From: Bacteroidales bacterium UBA3844
Lineage (GTDB): Bacteria; Bacteroidota; Bacteroidia; Bacteroidales; Paludibacteraceae
Length of the DNA stretch: 44,623 bases
Direction of reading: 5' to 3'
Assembly (NCBI GenBank): GCA_002392915.1
Contig: DGHQ01000005.1
Location: 1 to 44,623, forward strand
The notes beneath the pieces are model-generated. The model was given only the letters and a program-made list of their open reading frames with translations, did not search any database and was not told the DNA's origin. This document shows, piece after piece, positions 25,220 through 32,430 of the stretch (within the stretch, counting starts at the first letter, position 1; each line of letters starts with the position of its first letter). A program made the translations under genes and the position numbers.

Positions 25220-26401
25220 ATGAGTGAAAGGAATTTAGACTTTGACACGATAATCGAGCGTCGCAACACAATGTCATTGAAATATGACTATGCGGAACGA
25301 TTAGGTTTTCCAGCGGACATATTGCCACTTTGGATTGCCGACATGGATTTCAAGACATCTAGTTACGTGCAAGACGCGCTGAAAGAAGTTGTCGAACATG
25401 GAATCTTCGGATACAGCGAGGCATTGTCAGATTATTATGTCGCTGTAAGAGAGTATTTTCAAAAGAAATATAATTATGATTTTGAAGAAAGAGAATTGAT
25501 AAAAACGCCAGGCGTCGTATTTGCCATTGCCGTAGCCGTAAGGTCGCTGACCAATGAAGGCGACGCGGTTATGATCCAAAGTCCTGTCTATTATCCATTT
25601 TCCGCCACTATCGAACACAATGGTCGAAAAGTTGTAGACAGCACTCTGATATACGACGAAAAAGAAAACAGGTATGTCATTGATTTCAAGGATTTCGAGC
25701 AAAAAATCGTCGACAATGATGTGAGATTATTTTTGTTGTGCAATCCCCACAACCCTGTATCAAGAGTATGGAGAAAAGAAGAGCTGCTGAAACTTGGAGA
25801 TATATGTTTGAGGCATAATGTGTTAGTGGTAAGCGACGAGATACACGCCGATTTCACATTCGTAGGAAAGCACCACGTGTTTGCAAGTCTACGACCTGAA
25901 TTTGAAGACATTACCGTCACTTGCACATCTCCGTCCAAAACATTCAATCTTGCCGGTCTGCAACTGGCAAACATAATCATAAAAAATCCGACAATCAGGA
26001 GAGCTTTCGTTCATGAATACAGAGTCTCGGGATACAGTGAACTGAATGTTATGGGATATGTCAGCACCGTCGCAGCATACAGGAATGGAGGCGAATGGTA
26101 TGATGCGATGCACGAATATATAAGGAAGAATGCTGAATATGTAAAAGAATTTGTCGACGCGAATCTTCCCAAAATCAGGATGATCAACCACGAAGCCACA
26201 TATCTGGTGTGGTTGGATTTCCGAAAAACAGGATTGTCCGTCGATGAACTGGACAACAAAATCATCTATCAATCAAGATTATGGCTCGACAGCGGAAAGA
26301 TATTTGGAAAAAGTGGAGAAGGATTCCAACGCATCAACGTAGCATGTCCGAGAAAAATACTTGAAGAGGCAATGAAGAGATTAAAAGAGGTGTTTGGATG
26401 A
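25220..26401 (+). CDS. MalY/PatB-type cystathionine beta-lyase (C-S lyase)
   Basis: 393 residues, an aminotransferase-fold PLP enzyme. PLWIADMDF near the start, CNPHNPVSRVW, VVSDEIHADF and the PLP lysine in SPSKTFNLAGLQ are typical of PatB/MalY. These enzymes cleave cystathionine to homocysteine, or other cysteine-S-conjugates to a thiol, pyruvate and ammonia. It is the last gene of the cluster, after the nifEN-like pair, with its own structured leader. It could release methanethiol or sulfide from S-alkylcysteines. A strong terminator follows. Confidence 0.88.
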   Translation: MSERNLDFDTIIERRNTMSLKYDYAERLGFPADILPLWIADMDFKTSSYVQDALKEVVEHGIFGYSEALSDYYVAVREYFQKKYNYDFEERELIKTPGVVFAIAVAVRSLTNEGDAVMIQSPVYYPFSATIEHNGRKVVDSTLIYDEKENRYVIDFKDFEQKIVDNDVRLFLLCNPHNPVSRVWRKEELLKLGDICLRHNVLVVSDEIHADFTFVGKHHVFASLRPEFEDITVTCTSPSKTFNLAGLQLANIIIKNPTIRRAFVHEYRVSGYSELNVMGYVSTVAAYRNGGEWYDAMHEYIRKNAEYVKEFVDANLPKIRMINHEATYLVWLDFRKTGLSVDELDNKIIYQSRLWLDSGKIFGKSGEGFQRINVACPRKILEEAMKRLKEVFG

Positions 26402-26447
26402 AATAGCATCGCTATACTAAAATCTTATTTCGAATGTTATAAGTTAA

Positions 26448-26480
26448 ATGGTGTATCTGATTTCCGATACACCATTTTTT
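26448..26480 (+). terminator. Rho-independent terminator closing the cluster
   Basis: ATGGTGTATC (26448-26457) and GATACACCAT (26466-26475) pair perfectly, followed by a T-run. Confidence 0.93.
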
Positions 26481-26482
26481 TG

Positions 26483-26756
26483 AATTCAGCGGTTAAAACC
26501 GAAAAATTTAGGGTAAAATTGGCGGTCATAACCGAAAAATTCAGTTAAATTCAGCGGTTACAACCGAAAAATTTGGTATAAAATTGGCGGTTGCAACCGA
26601 AAAATTCAGTTAAATTCAGCGGTCACAACCGAAAAATTTAGGATAAATTTGGCGGTTACAACCGAAAAATTCAGTTAAATTCAGCGGTCATAACCGAAAA
26701 ATTTATGGTAAAATTGGCGGTTACAACCGAAAAATTTAGGATAAATTTGGCGGTTA
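26483..26756 (+). repeat. Tandem repeats with a CGGTTACAACCG palindrome upstream of DUF4143 ATPase
   Basis: Units of about 36 bp alternate between AATTCAGCGGTTACAACCGA-type and TTGGCGGTTACAACCGA-type halves, giving a higher-order period of about 73 bp. Each carries the inverted repeat CGGTT...AACCG followed by AAAAATT. The last half-copy runs into the promoter of the ATPase gene. It fills almost the whole gap between 26480 and the -7 box at 26770. Confidence 0.9.
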
Positions 26757-26769
26757 CATATAAATCCGT

Positions 26770-26777
26770 TACATTTG
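26770..26777 (+). promoter_or_regulatory. Putative -7 box (TACATTTG) for the DUF4143 ATPase
   Basis: TACATTTG fits TAnnTTTG and lies 16 nt before the ATG at 26794, immediately after the tandem repeats. Confidence 0.5.
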
Positions 26778-26793
26778 CAACAAAACTAATAAT

Positions 26794-27912
26794 ATGATTA
26801 ACAGAGCCATAGAGAATTCACTAAAGACCGATTTCGGGAGAAAAAAGGTGATTGTAATACTTGGTCCACGACAAGTAGGGAAAACCACCTTGCTTGAAGC
26901 TTTGGGCACATCAGATAAGAAATGTTTAATGCTGAACTGTGACGACATAGATGACGCTATGCTAATTGAAAACAAGACATCCACAGAGTTGAAAACACTA
27001 ATCAGCAGCTACGACTTGGTCTGCATTGACGAGGCACAACGAGTAAGAAACATTGGAATGACACTGAAAAAAATCGGAGACCTCAAACTTGATACACAAG
27101 TAATAGTGACAGGATCTTCTTCTTTTGATCTATCCAACGACATCAATGAGCCAGCTACAGGCAGATTGTTGGAGTATCAGTTTTTCCCCTTGTCGATGAG
27201 TGAGTTAGCAGCTAATTCATCAGCACGTGAGCAACAACGTTTACTAGGGAACAGGTTAGTATATGGGCTTTATCCAGAGGTTGTCACATTGCCATCAGAC
27301 GCAAAACGCACCTTGACAACCCTTGTGAATAATTATCTGTATAAGGACATTCTTTCTTACAAGGGCATCAAAAAACCGGAGCTTCTTCAGAAACTTGTGC
27401 GTGCATTGGCCTTACAACTAGGTTCGGAAGTTTCTTATAATGAGCTAGGCAACCTGCTTGGCGTGGATAAAGAGACGGTAGAGACTTATATCGGACTACT
27501 AGAGAAATGTTTTGTGGTATTTAGATTAGAGTCTTTCAGCCAAAACATACGGAACGAAATAAAAAAAGGCAAAAAGGTATATTTCTACGACAACGGCATA
27601 CGTAACGCAGTGATTTCCAACTTTGCTCCTATAGAAATGAGAAATGACGTCGGAGCTTTATGGGAAAACCTGATGGTGAGCGAGAGAATAAAACGAAATG
27701 CTTACCAAAAGAGTTACGCCCAACTCTATTTTTGGCGGACACATGATCAAAAAGAGGTCGATCTCGTGGAGTTGGAAGACGGTGGAATACGAACTTTTGA
27801 ATTCAAATGGAATGCAAGAAAAAAAGCATCTCTGCCAAATGCTTTTGCAACAGCCTACCCAGGAGCCACTTTCAATGTTATAACGCCCGACAATTTTTGG
27901 GATTTTGTATAA
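26794..27912 (+). CDS. AAA+ ATPase with DUF4143 nuclease-like C-terminus
   Basis: 372 residues. Walker A GPRQVGKTTL, Walker B LVCIDEAQRV and the arginine-containing VTGSSSFDLSN are those of the AAA_14/DUF4143 family. The C-terminal half has YLYKDILSYKGIK, then a small winged-helix part (NELGNLLGVDKETVETYI). It ends with the DUF4143 core, which shows LYFWRTHDQKEVDLVELEDG and FEFKWNARKK, a PD-(D/E)xK-like D...E...K layout. These solo ATPases are abundant in Bacteroidota and their role is unclear. It is monocistronic, preceded by a remarkable repeat block. Confidence 0.85.
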   Translation: MINRAIENSLKTDFGRKKVIVILGPRQVGKTTLLEALGTSDKKCLMLNCDDIDDAMLIENKTSTELKTLISSYDLVCIDEAQRVRNIGMTLKKIGDLKLDTQVIVTGSSSFDLSNDINEPATGRLLEYQFFPLSMSELAANSSAREQQRLLGNRLVYGLYPEVVTLPSDAKRTLTTLVNNYLYKDILSYKGIKKPELLQKLVRALALQLGSEVSYNELGNLLGVDKETVETYIGLLEKCFVVFRLESFSQNIRNEIKKGKKVYFYDNGIRNAVISNFAPIEMRNDVGALWENLMVSERIKRNAYQKSYAQLYFWRTHDQKEVDLVELEDGGIRTFEFKWNARKKASLPNAFATAYPGATFNVITPDNFWDFV

Positions 27913-27913
27913 G

Positions 27914-28066
27914 CGGGCAGGTTTCAAACCTGCACCTGCCCCATCGATCACTCTATCCCGAGACTTTGTCACGGGTTACTCTCGCTTTGCTCGGTAGCGT
28001 CTTTCAGACGGTTCTTCCTCACCGCAGGCAGATTTGAAACTTGCACTTGCCCCATCGATCATGATC
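27914..28066. repeat. Direct repeats flanking a copy of a dispersed repeat
   Basis: A segment ending in GCACCTGCCCCATCGATCA (about 27914-27950) recurs imperfectly at about 28024-28061 (ending GCACTTGCCCCATCGATCA). Between them, 27953-28009 is an inverted copy of 38024-38082 (shared CGAGACTTTGTCACGGGTTA on this side). The first copy contains the palindrome GCAGGTTTCAAACCTGC, which may act as a terminator for the ATPase gene. Confidence 0.65.
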
Positions 28067-28336
28067 TTATTTTGTTAGTTCTTTGTTGTCTGCCATATCT
28101 TTCTTTTCTCCATTTCTTGACTTCTTTATATTGAAGAAAGTAAGAGAATCCGTCTGGTGAGCCACACCGTTCACCACCACGAAATAGTTTGGCACCTTCT
28201 CCCCTTTTTCATTCAACGTACACTTGACATACGTCTTCTCCACCGTCGCTGGAGAAATCTCGTCTGCTAACACAGGAAAATATGCCACTACCAATAATGC
28301 CCCTAGAACAACTGTTCTTAAAATTGCTGTCATCAT
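28067..28336 (-). CDS. Small secreted protein, paralogue of the one at 38977
   Basis: 89 residues. A signal peptide ends near VLADE, followed by about 65 residues with EKTYVKCTLNEKG and VPNYFVVVNGVAHQTDSLTF. The same core occurs almost unchanged in the protein encoded at 38977-39270. Function unknown; I recognise no named domain. A -7 box lies at 28405-28412 and an upstream element (28458-28508) is shared with the gene at 38506, so these small secreted proteins seem co-regulated. Confidence 0.75.
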   Translation of the reverse strand: MMTAILRTVVLGALLVVAYFPVLADEISPATVEKTYVKCTLNEKGEKVPNYFVVVNGVAHQTDSLTFFNIKKSRNGEKKDMADNKELTK

Positions 28337-28404
28337 AAGCTTAAAATTTAGTCGTTAAACATTTTTGCTCGTCTGCGGAATATCATTCATTCCCGTGGAC
28401 ATTG

Positions 28405-28412
28405 CAAAAATA
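28405..28412 (-). promoter_or_regulatory. Putative -7 box (TATTTTTG) for the small secreted protein gene
   Basis: On the minus strand TATTTTTG fits TAnnTTTG, 69 nt upstream of the start codon and 46 nt downstream of the shared element at 28458-28508. Confidence 0.55.
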
Positions 28413-28457
28413 GATCACGGCATTGCAAAGGCACGGACAAAAAAAAGAAAGCCTTAC

Positions 28458-28508
28458 GGACAGGTTGTGAATTTCACAATTTGCACAAAAGATTCACAGA
28501 TTGTACGG
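28458..28508 (-). promoter_or_regulatory. Upstream element shared with the promoter at 38331 (activator-site candidate)
   Basis: Minus strand contains GTACAATCTGTGAA and CAAATTGTGAAATTCACAA followed by CTGTCC, closely matching 38331-38380. TTGTGAA...TTCACAA is an inverted repeat. Distance to the -7 box is nearly the same in both places (46 and 44 nt). Confidence 0.6.
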
Positions 28509-28663
28509 AAATGGAAGATTCTTCTGAGGGTTTCATTAGGTTTCATAAAATGTGGGAAGAGAAGAAATTATACCGATCGTTGAAAAAAGAGTCTCATATA
28601 GCGTCTTTTATTTTATGCGATCGTTTATTTTTGCGACGTGAAATAAAACCAGTTTGACGAATT

Positions 28664-29020
28664 ATGATTAAAAAGAAATATACCAACAATGACATTTACG
28701 AATTTCTCCACAAAGAAATATGTTTGACCAAAGTGATGCCCGACATGACGACGGATGAGCTACGAGCCAAAGAATCCGACCCTTACTTTTGGAAAAACCT
28801 GAGCGAACTGTTGGAATGCTTCAGAATATGCGACGCCTGCCACAAACCAATGATTGAAGGATTCTGTATAGACGACGGTGCTGAACACTATTGTTCTCCA
28901 GACTGCCTACATACACAGATGACTAATGAAGAATTCGAAGAACAATACGACAACAGTAATGGAACCTCCTATTTCACCAACAGGTATGAGGATTCTATGA
29001 CGTATAAAAAGGGGGAATAA
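28664..29020 (+). CDS. Hypothetical protein with a zinc-ribbon-like cysteine motif
   Basis: 118 residues, acidic. The middle holds CDACHKPMIEGFCIDDGAEH then YCSPDCLH, i.e. CxxC followed by CxxxC/H ligands resembling a treble-clef or zinc ribbon. The C-terminus is Asn/Tyr/Glu-rich. No catalytic motif is visible and I cannot name a family. It stands alone before a long non-coding stretch; the ATG at 28664 follows a likely -7 box (TATTTTTG, near 28626). Confidence 0.7.
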   Translation: MIKKKYTNNDIYEFLHKEICLTKVMPDMTTDELRAKESDPYFWKNLSELLECFRICDACHKPMIEGFCIDDGAEHYCSPDCLHTQMTNEEFEEQYDNSNGTSYFTNRYEDSMTYKKGE

Positions 29021-29319
29021 ATAGAGATATTATATATGACAATATAATAAATTAAGCCCCCAAAAAATGGCAAAAATTAACTTATTATGACAAACTTCCA
29101 TGGTTTTTCCATAAAAGGGCAAAGAAATTAGAAGAAAATGAATATTTTTGTATTTACTTGGGTCTAAGTTGGTTCAGCATTTTTATGATGACGAACCCAA
29201 TGGAACTAAGCACTACATATTAAAAGGCGTTACTGACGCTTTGTTTGGGATCCATCAAAACTACCACAATTGAGAGGCAGAACCGAAACAAAAGCAGAGT
29301 AACCTCCACGGAGTGTAGA

Positions 29320-29482
29320 TTATGCCTCCGTAGTGTGCACGAGGCTCGTGTAGTCTCAATGCACACTTTACGGGTGTATTATAGACTCCTGCGTGGGTGT
29401 TAACACTGTTTGTTCTTTCTGCAAGGCTGTGGTAGGCCGTGATGGATGGAACAAACCAGTAGTTAAACACCCACGCTTTTTC
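29320..29482 (+). ncRNA. Candidate structured non-coding RNA with terminator-like 3' end
   Basis: AGTGTGCA (29332-29339) pairs with TGCACACT (29360-29367). GCGTGGGTGTT (29391-29401) pairs perfectly with AACACCCACGC (29466-29476). Inside the second stem GTTTGTTC (29408-29415) pairs perfectly with GAACAAAC (29449-29456) and GGC with GCC. A T-run follows the outer stem. Several perfect nested stems with no convincing protein suggest a stable RNA, or a very large terminator. Strand is chosen from the T-run. The rest of the 29021-29791 gap holds AT-rich sequence, a possible gene relic near 29150-29270 and the stem at 29686-29759. Confidence 0.5.
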
Positions 29483-29685
29483 TTTTGTAGTTATCTATAG
29501 TTATTAACATGTTCGCTTTGGGTGTTCGCGAATTGTCATCTAAGTGTTGTTTAGCACACAGAGATTACACAAAGAAACACGAATAAGAAAATACTGAGTT
29601 TAGCATCCTTGATTGACTGATTAACCAGAACTTGCACTTCATAAACACATCAGTCGGACAAGCAATTGGATGTTCGCGCTCATAA

Positions 29686-29759
29686 GGGCGTGGACAGTTG
29701 GATTGTTGTCTGATGTGGGCTGTGCAAGGCCTTGGTTAAACCAATCTTCTTCCACGCCC
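29686..29759 (+). other. Stem-loop directly upstream of the restriction-modification operon
   Basis: GGGCGTGGA (29686-29694) pairs perfectly with TCCACGCCC (29751-29759), enclosing GGTTAAACC and other short repeats. It ends 32 nt before the methylase ATG. It could be a regulatory leader or an operator; none of these is proven. Confidence 0.45.
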
Positions 29760-29791
29760 CCTTTTCGAAAATCGAAGAGAGGGCTTTTTTA

Positions 29792-30790
29792 ATGGCAAAG
29801 AAGAAAATGAACAAATTGCCTAAGCATAAGGCATTAAGAGTTTTTGAAGGATTTGCTGGATATGGCGGTGCTTCTTTTGGATTAAAACGTTCTGGATTGA
29901 AATATAAAGTTATCGGAATGTCAGAGTTTAACCCATTTGCTAGCAAATTACTAGAAGCAAACTTTCCTGATATTAAAAATTGGGGAGATATCACAAAAAT
30001 AGATCCAAAAAAACTTCCAGATTTTGATCTGTTTACTGGTGGGTTTCCTTGCCAACCATTTTCTTCAGCTGGAATGCAAATGGGTGAAGATGACAGGTAT
30101 GGTAGAGGAACGCTTTTTTATGAAATAATGAGAATTCTTAAAGAGAAACGTCCTAAATATTTATTACTAGAAAATGTTAAAGGGTTCACCGCAAAAAAAT
30201 TTGAAACAACGAGAAATCGTATTAAAGAAATACTGCGTGAATTAGGCTATGGAGAATTACAATATGCAATACTAAACTCTTGCGATTATGGTATACCACA
30301 AAACCGAGAAAGAATCTGGATGTTTGCTATGTTAGGTGGTGTTCCCGAAGGATTCAATATTGTACCACCTAAAATAAAACTAACAAAAAGGTTTGGTGAT
30401 TTTTTGGATAAAAATGCTCCATCATACTTATATCTTTCTCAGGCACAGATTGCCCATCTTAAAGAAAAACATCATATAGATTCTTTTATAGTTAAAGAGC
30501 CTCTTTGTTTTGATGTTTATAATAAAAAAATAAAAACTAATGCATTAAGTATCACCATTACTCAACCAGAACATAATAGTTTACGTGTTATCGAAGTTCC
30601 AAAAGAAGATGGATTAGAAATTGTTAGAAAAATGTCCGTTGACGAACAATTCAGATTTATGGGATTTGAAGATGGTGAATTAAATTATGCTGGACAATCA
30701 TACTCTCAATTATCGACAAGAGCGGGTAATGGTTGGGACGTTAATTTGGTTGGAATTTTGTTAAATCATATATTTAGTCAGGTATTATGA
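29792..30790 (+). CDS. DNA (cytosine-5) methyltransferase
   Basis: 332 residues from the ATG at 29792 (a TTG 60 nt earlier is less likely). Conserved m5C motifs appear in order: I (VFEGFAGYGGASFG), IV with the catalytic cysteine (GGFPCQPFSSAG), VI (LLLENVKGF), VIII (CDYGIPQNRERIW), IX/X near the end (QFRFMGFEDGE, YSQLSTRAGNGWDVNLVGIL). The recognition sequence cannot be read by eye. The ATGA overlap with the next gene shows an operon. Codon use is more AT-rich than the sulfur cluster, which fits acquisition as a defence cassette. Confidence 0.93.
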   Translation: MAKKKMNKLPKHKALRVFEGFAGYGGASFGLKRSGLKYKVIGMSEFNPFASKLLEANFPDIKNWGDITKIDPKKLPDFDLFTGGFPCQPFSSAGMQMGEDDRYGRGTLFYEIMRILKEKRPKYLLLENVKGFTAKKFETTRNRIKEILRELGYGELQYAILNSCDYGIPQNRERIWMFAMLGGVPEGFNIVPPKIKLTKRFGDFLDKNAPSYLYLSQAQIAHLKEKHHIDSFIVKEPLCFDVYNKKIKTNALSITITQPEHNSLRVIEVPKEDGLEIVRKMSVDEQFRFMGFEDGELNYAGQSYSQLSTRAGNGWDVNLVGILLNHIFSQVL

Positions 30791-32430
30791 TTCTTAATTT
30801 GGGTTCATTAGCATTTAATGCAAACATTCAAACATCTGGTGGCACCCCTGCATGGGGAACAGAACTTGGTCAAGGAGACGGCTACAAATTTTCATTTGAA
30901 GACATGTCTGATTTTTTTACGGGAATGGTATACAAAGCAATATCTGATACTGAGAATGTCACATGTCCTTTAGGAAAAGGAGGAAACCAACGTGCAGATT
31001 ATGATTTTGTAATAGCTAGTATTTTTGATAAAATTTATGTAAATGGACAAAAAGTTAGCAATGCTAGTTTTCTTCTTCTTATTGTAAAGAAACTTATTGG
31101 AGATCATCACGTAGGAAGAAGAACAATTAAGTACAATCCACGTATGACATATCAAGGCAAATGCATTAACGACGATTGTTTCAAAAAAATAGCAACTACG
31201 ATGGGGTTGCCTGATAATGCAGCATGGTTTGTCTACGAAATATTTATTATTAACCAAGATGAATTACATTTTACGGCTTTTGAATTAGGATCTACGCCTC
31301 AAATCTATAAAGATAATGAAGAAAGGAAAAAAGCTTTTATAAATAAATTGACAAACGGAAATAGAAAATGTAAATTTATGGACTCTCAATCAAAGCAAAA
31401 TCTACAACAAATCTTCTACGGAGCTCCTGGTACAGGCAAATCAAATACCATAAAAAGAGAAGTTGATGACAAAGGCAAATTAAACTTTCGCACCACATTC
31501 CATCCAGATAGCGATTATTCAACTTTTGTAGGCTGTTACAAGCCAACTATGAAACGAAGTACTATCACTAAAGATGATGTTACTACAACAGAAGAAAAGA
31601 TCGTGTATAAATTTGAACCTCAAGCTTTCACTAATGCATACGTACAAGCATGGAATAGTAAAGAAGATGTTTATCTGATTATAGAAGAAATCAATCGTGG
31701 CAACTGTGCACAAATATTTGGGGATTTATTCCAACTACTCGATCGCAAAAATGGAGAGTCGGAATACCCTGTAAATGCAGAATCCGCTCTCGCTGATTAT
31801 CTATCGATAGCACTAAGCAACACTGACCGTGATGATATTCCTTCCGAGGTAAAAAACGGAACTAAACTAAAGTTTCCTTCAAACCTCTATATCTGGGCTA
31901 CAATGAACACTTCTGACCAAAGTCTTTTTCCAATCGACTCTGCTTTTAAACGTCGCTGGGAATGGAAATACATAAAAATAAAAGACGAGGGCAAGAATTG
32001 GAAAATAGATGTAAAGACAAAGAATAATGATGGAGAAGATGTATTTGTGGACTGGTGGAACTTTATCCGTAAAATAAACGAAATAATCGCCTCCATGACA
32101 TCAAGTGCTGACAAACAATTAGGTTATTTTTTCTGCAAAGCAGACAAGAGAACTCAATCGTCAAATAACGAAAATGACCTTATTTCTATGGAAACACTTG
32201 TAAACAAAGTGTTATTTTATCTTTGGAACGACGTGTTCAAAGACTATGGTTTCGAAGATGTATCATTGTTCCAATACGATGCTAAGACCGAAGATGGGAA
32301 AGATATAAAAAAGGATATGTCATTTCCTGACTTCTACGAAGAAGACAGTAATAATGTAAATTCCGAAATGGTAACAGACTTCGTGCTGAAAGTAATGAAT
32401 TGGAGAAAAAACGGAGAAGAGAATAACTGA
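30787..32430 (+). CDS. McrB-like AAA+ NTPase of a restriction system
   Basis: 547 residues. An N-terminal region (about 1-205, possible DNA-recognition part) is followed by the McrB-type motor. That has Walker A FYGAPGTGKSNTIK, the McrB hallmark FHPDSDYSTFVGCYKP, Walker B YLIIEEINRGNCAQIFGDLFQLLDR, sensor ATMNTSDQSLFPIDSAFKRRW. It should form a hexameric GTP- or ATP-driven translocase that activates a nuclease subunit. It overlaps the methylase upstream by 4 nt and the nuclease-like gene downstream by 1 nt. McrBC itself cuts methylated DNA; a linked m5C methylase instead suggests a LlaJI-like system where the methylase protects host DNA. Confidence 0.9.
   Translation: MILNLGSLAFNANIQTSGGTPAWGTELGQGDGYKFSFEDMSDFFTGMVYKAISDTENVTCPLGKGGNQRADYDFVIASIFDKIYVNGQKVSNASFLLLIVKKLIGDHHVGRRTIKYNPRMTYQGKCINDDCFKKIATTMGLPDNAAWFVYEIFIINQDELHFTAFELGSTPQIYKDNEERKKAFINKLTNGNRKCKFMDSQSKQNLQQIFYGAPGTGKSNTIKREVDDKGKLNFRTTFHPDSDYSTFVGCYKPTMKRSTITKDDVTTTEEKIVYKFEPQAFTNAYVQAWNSKEDVYLIIEEINRGNCAQIFGDLFQLLDRKNGESEYPVNAESALADYLSIALSNTDRDDIPSEVKNGTKLKFPSNLYIWATMNTSDQSLFPIDSAFKRRWEWKYIKIKDEGKNWKIDVKTKNNDGEDVFVDWWNFIRKINEIIASMTSSADKQLGYFFCKADKRTQSSNNENDLISMETLVNKVLFYLWNDVFKDYGFEDVSLFQYDAKTEDGKDIKKDMSFPDFYEEDSNNVNSEMVTDFVLKVMNWRKNGEENN

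Noticed and set aside
29150..29270. Relic coding segment (frame reading LVQHFYDDEPNGTKHYILKG)
   Set aside because: It may be the tail of a decayed gene, but it lacks a start and is too short to support a call.
29261..29470. Minus-strand 69-aa ORF in the structured region
   Set aside because: It lies across strong inverted repeats, has no promoter or ribosome site and no known domain; treated as a by-product of a structured RNA region.
29391..29760. Integron attC-like sites (GTTAAAC motifs inside stems)
   Set aside because: Only one core-site-like motif appears per stem and no integrase or cassette array is visible.
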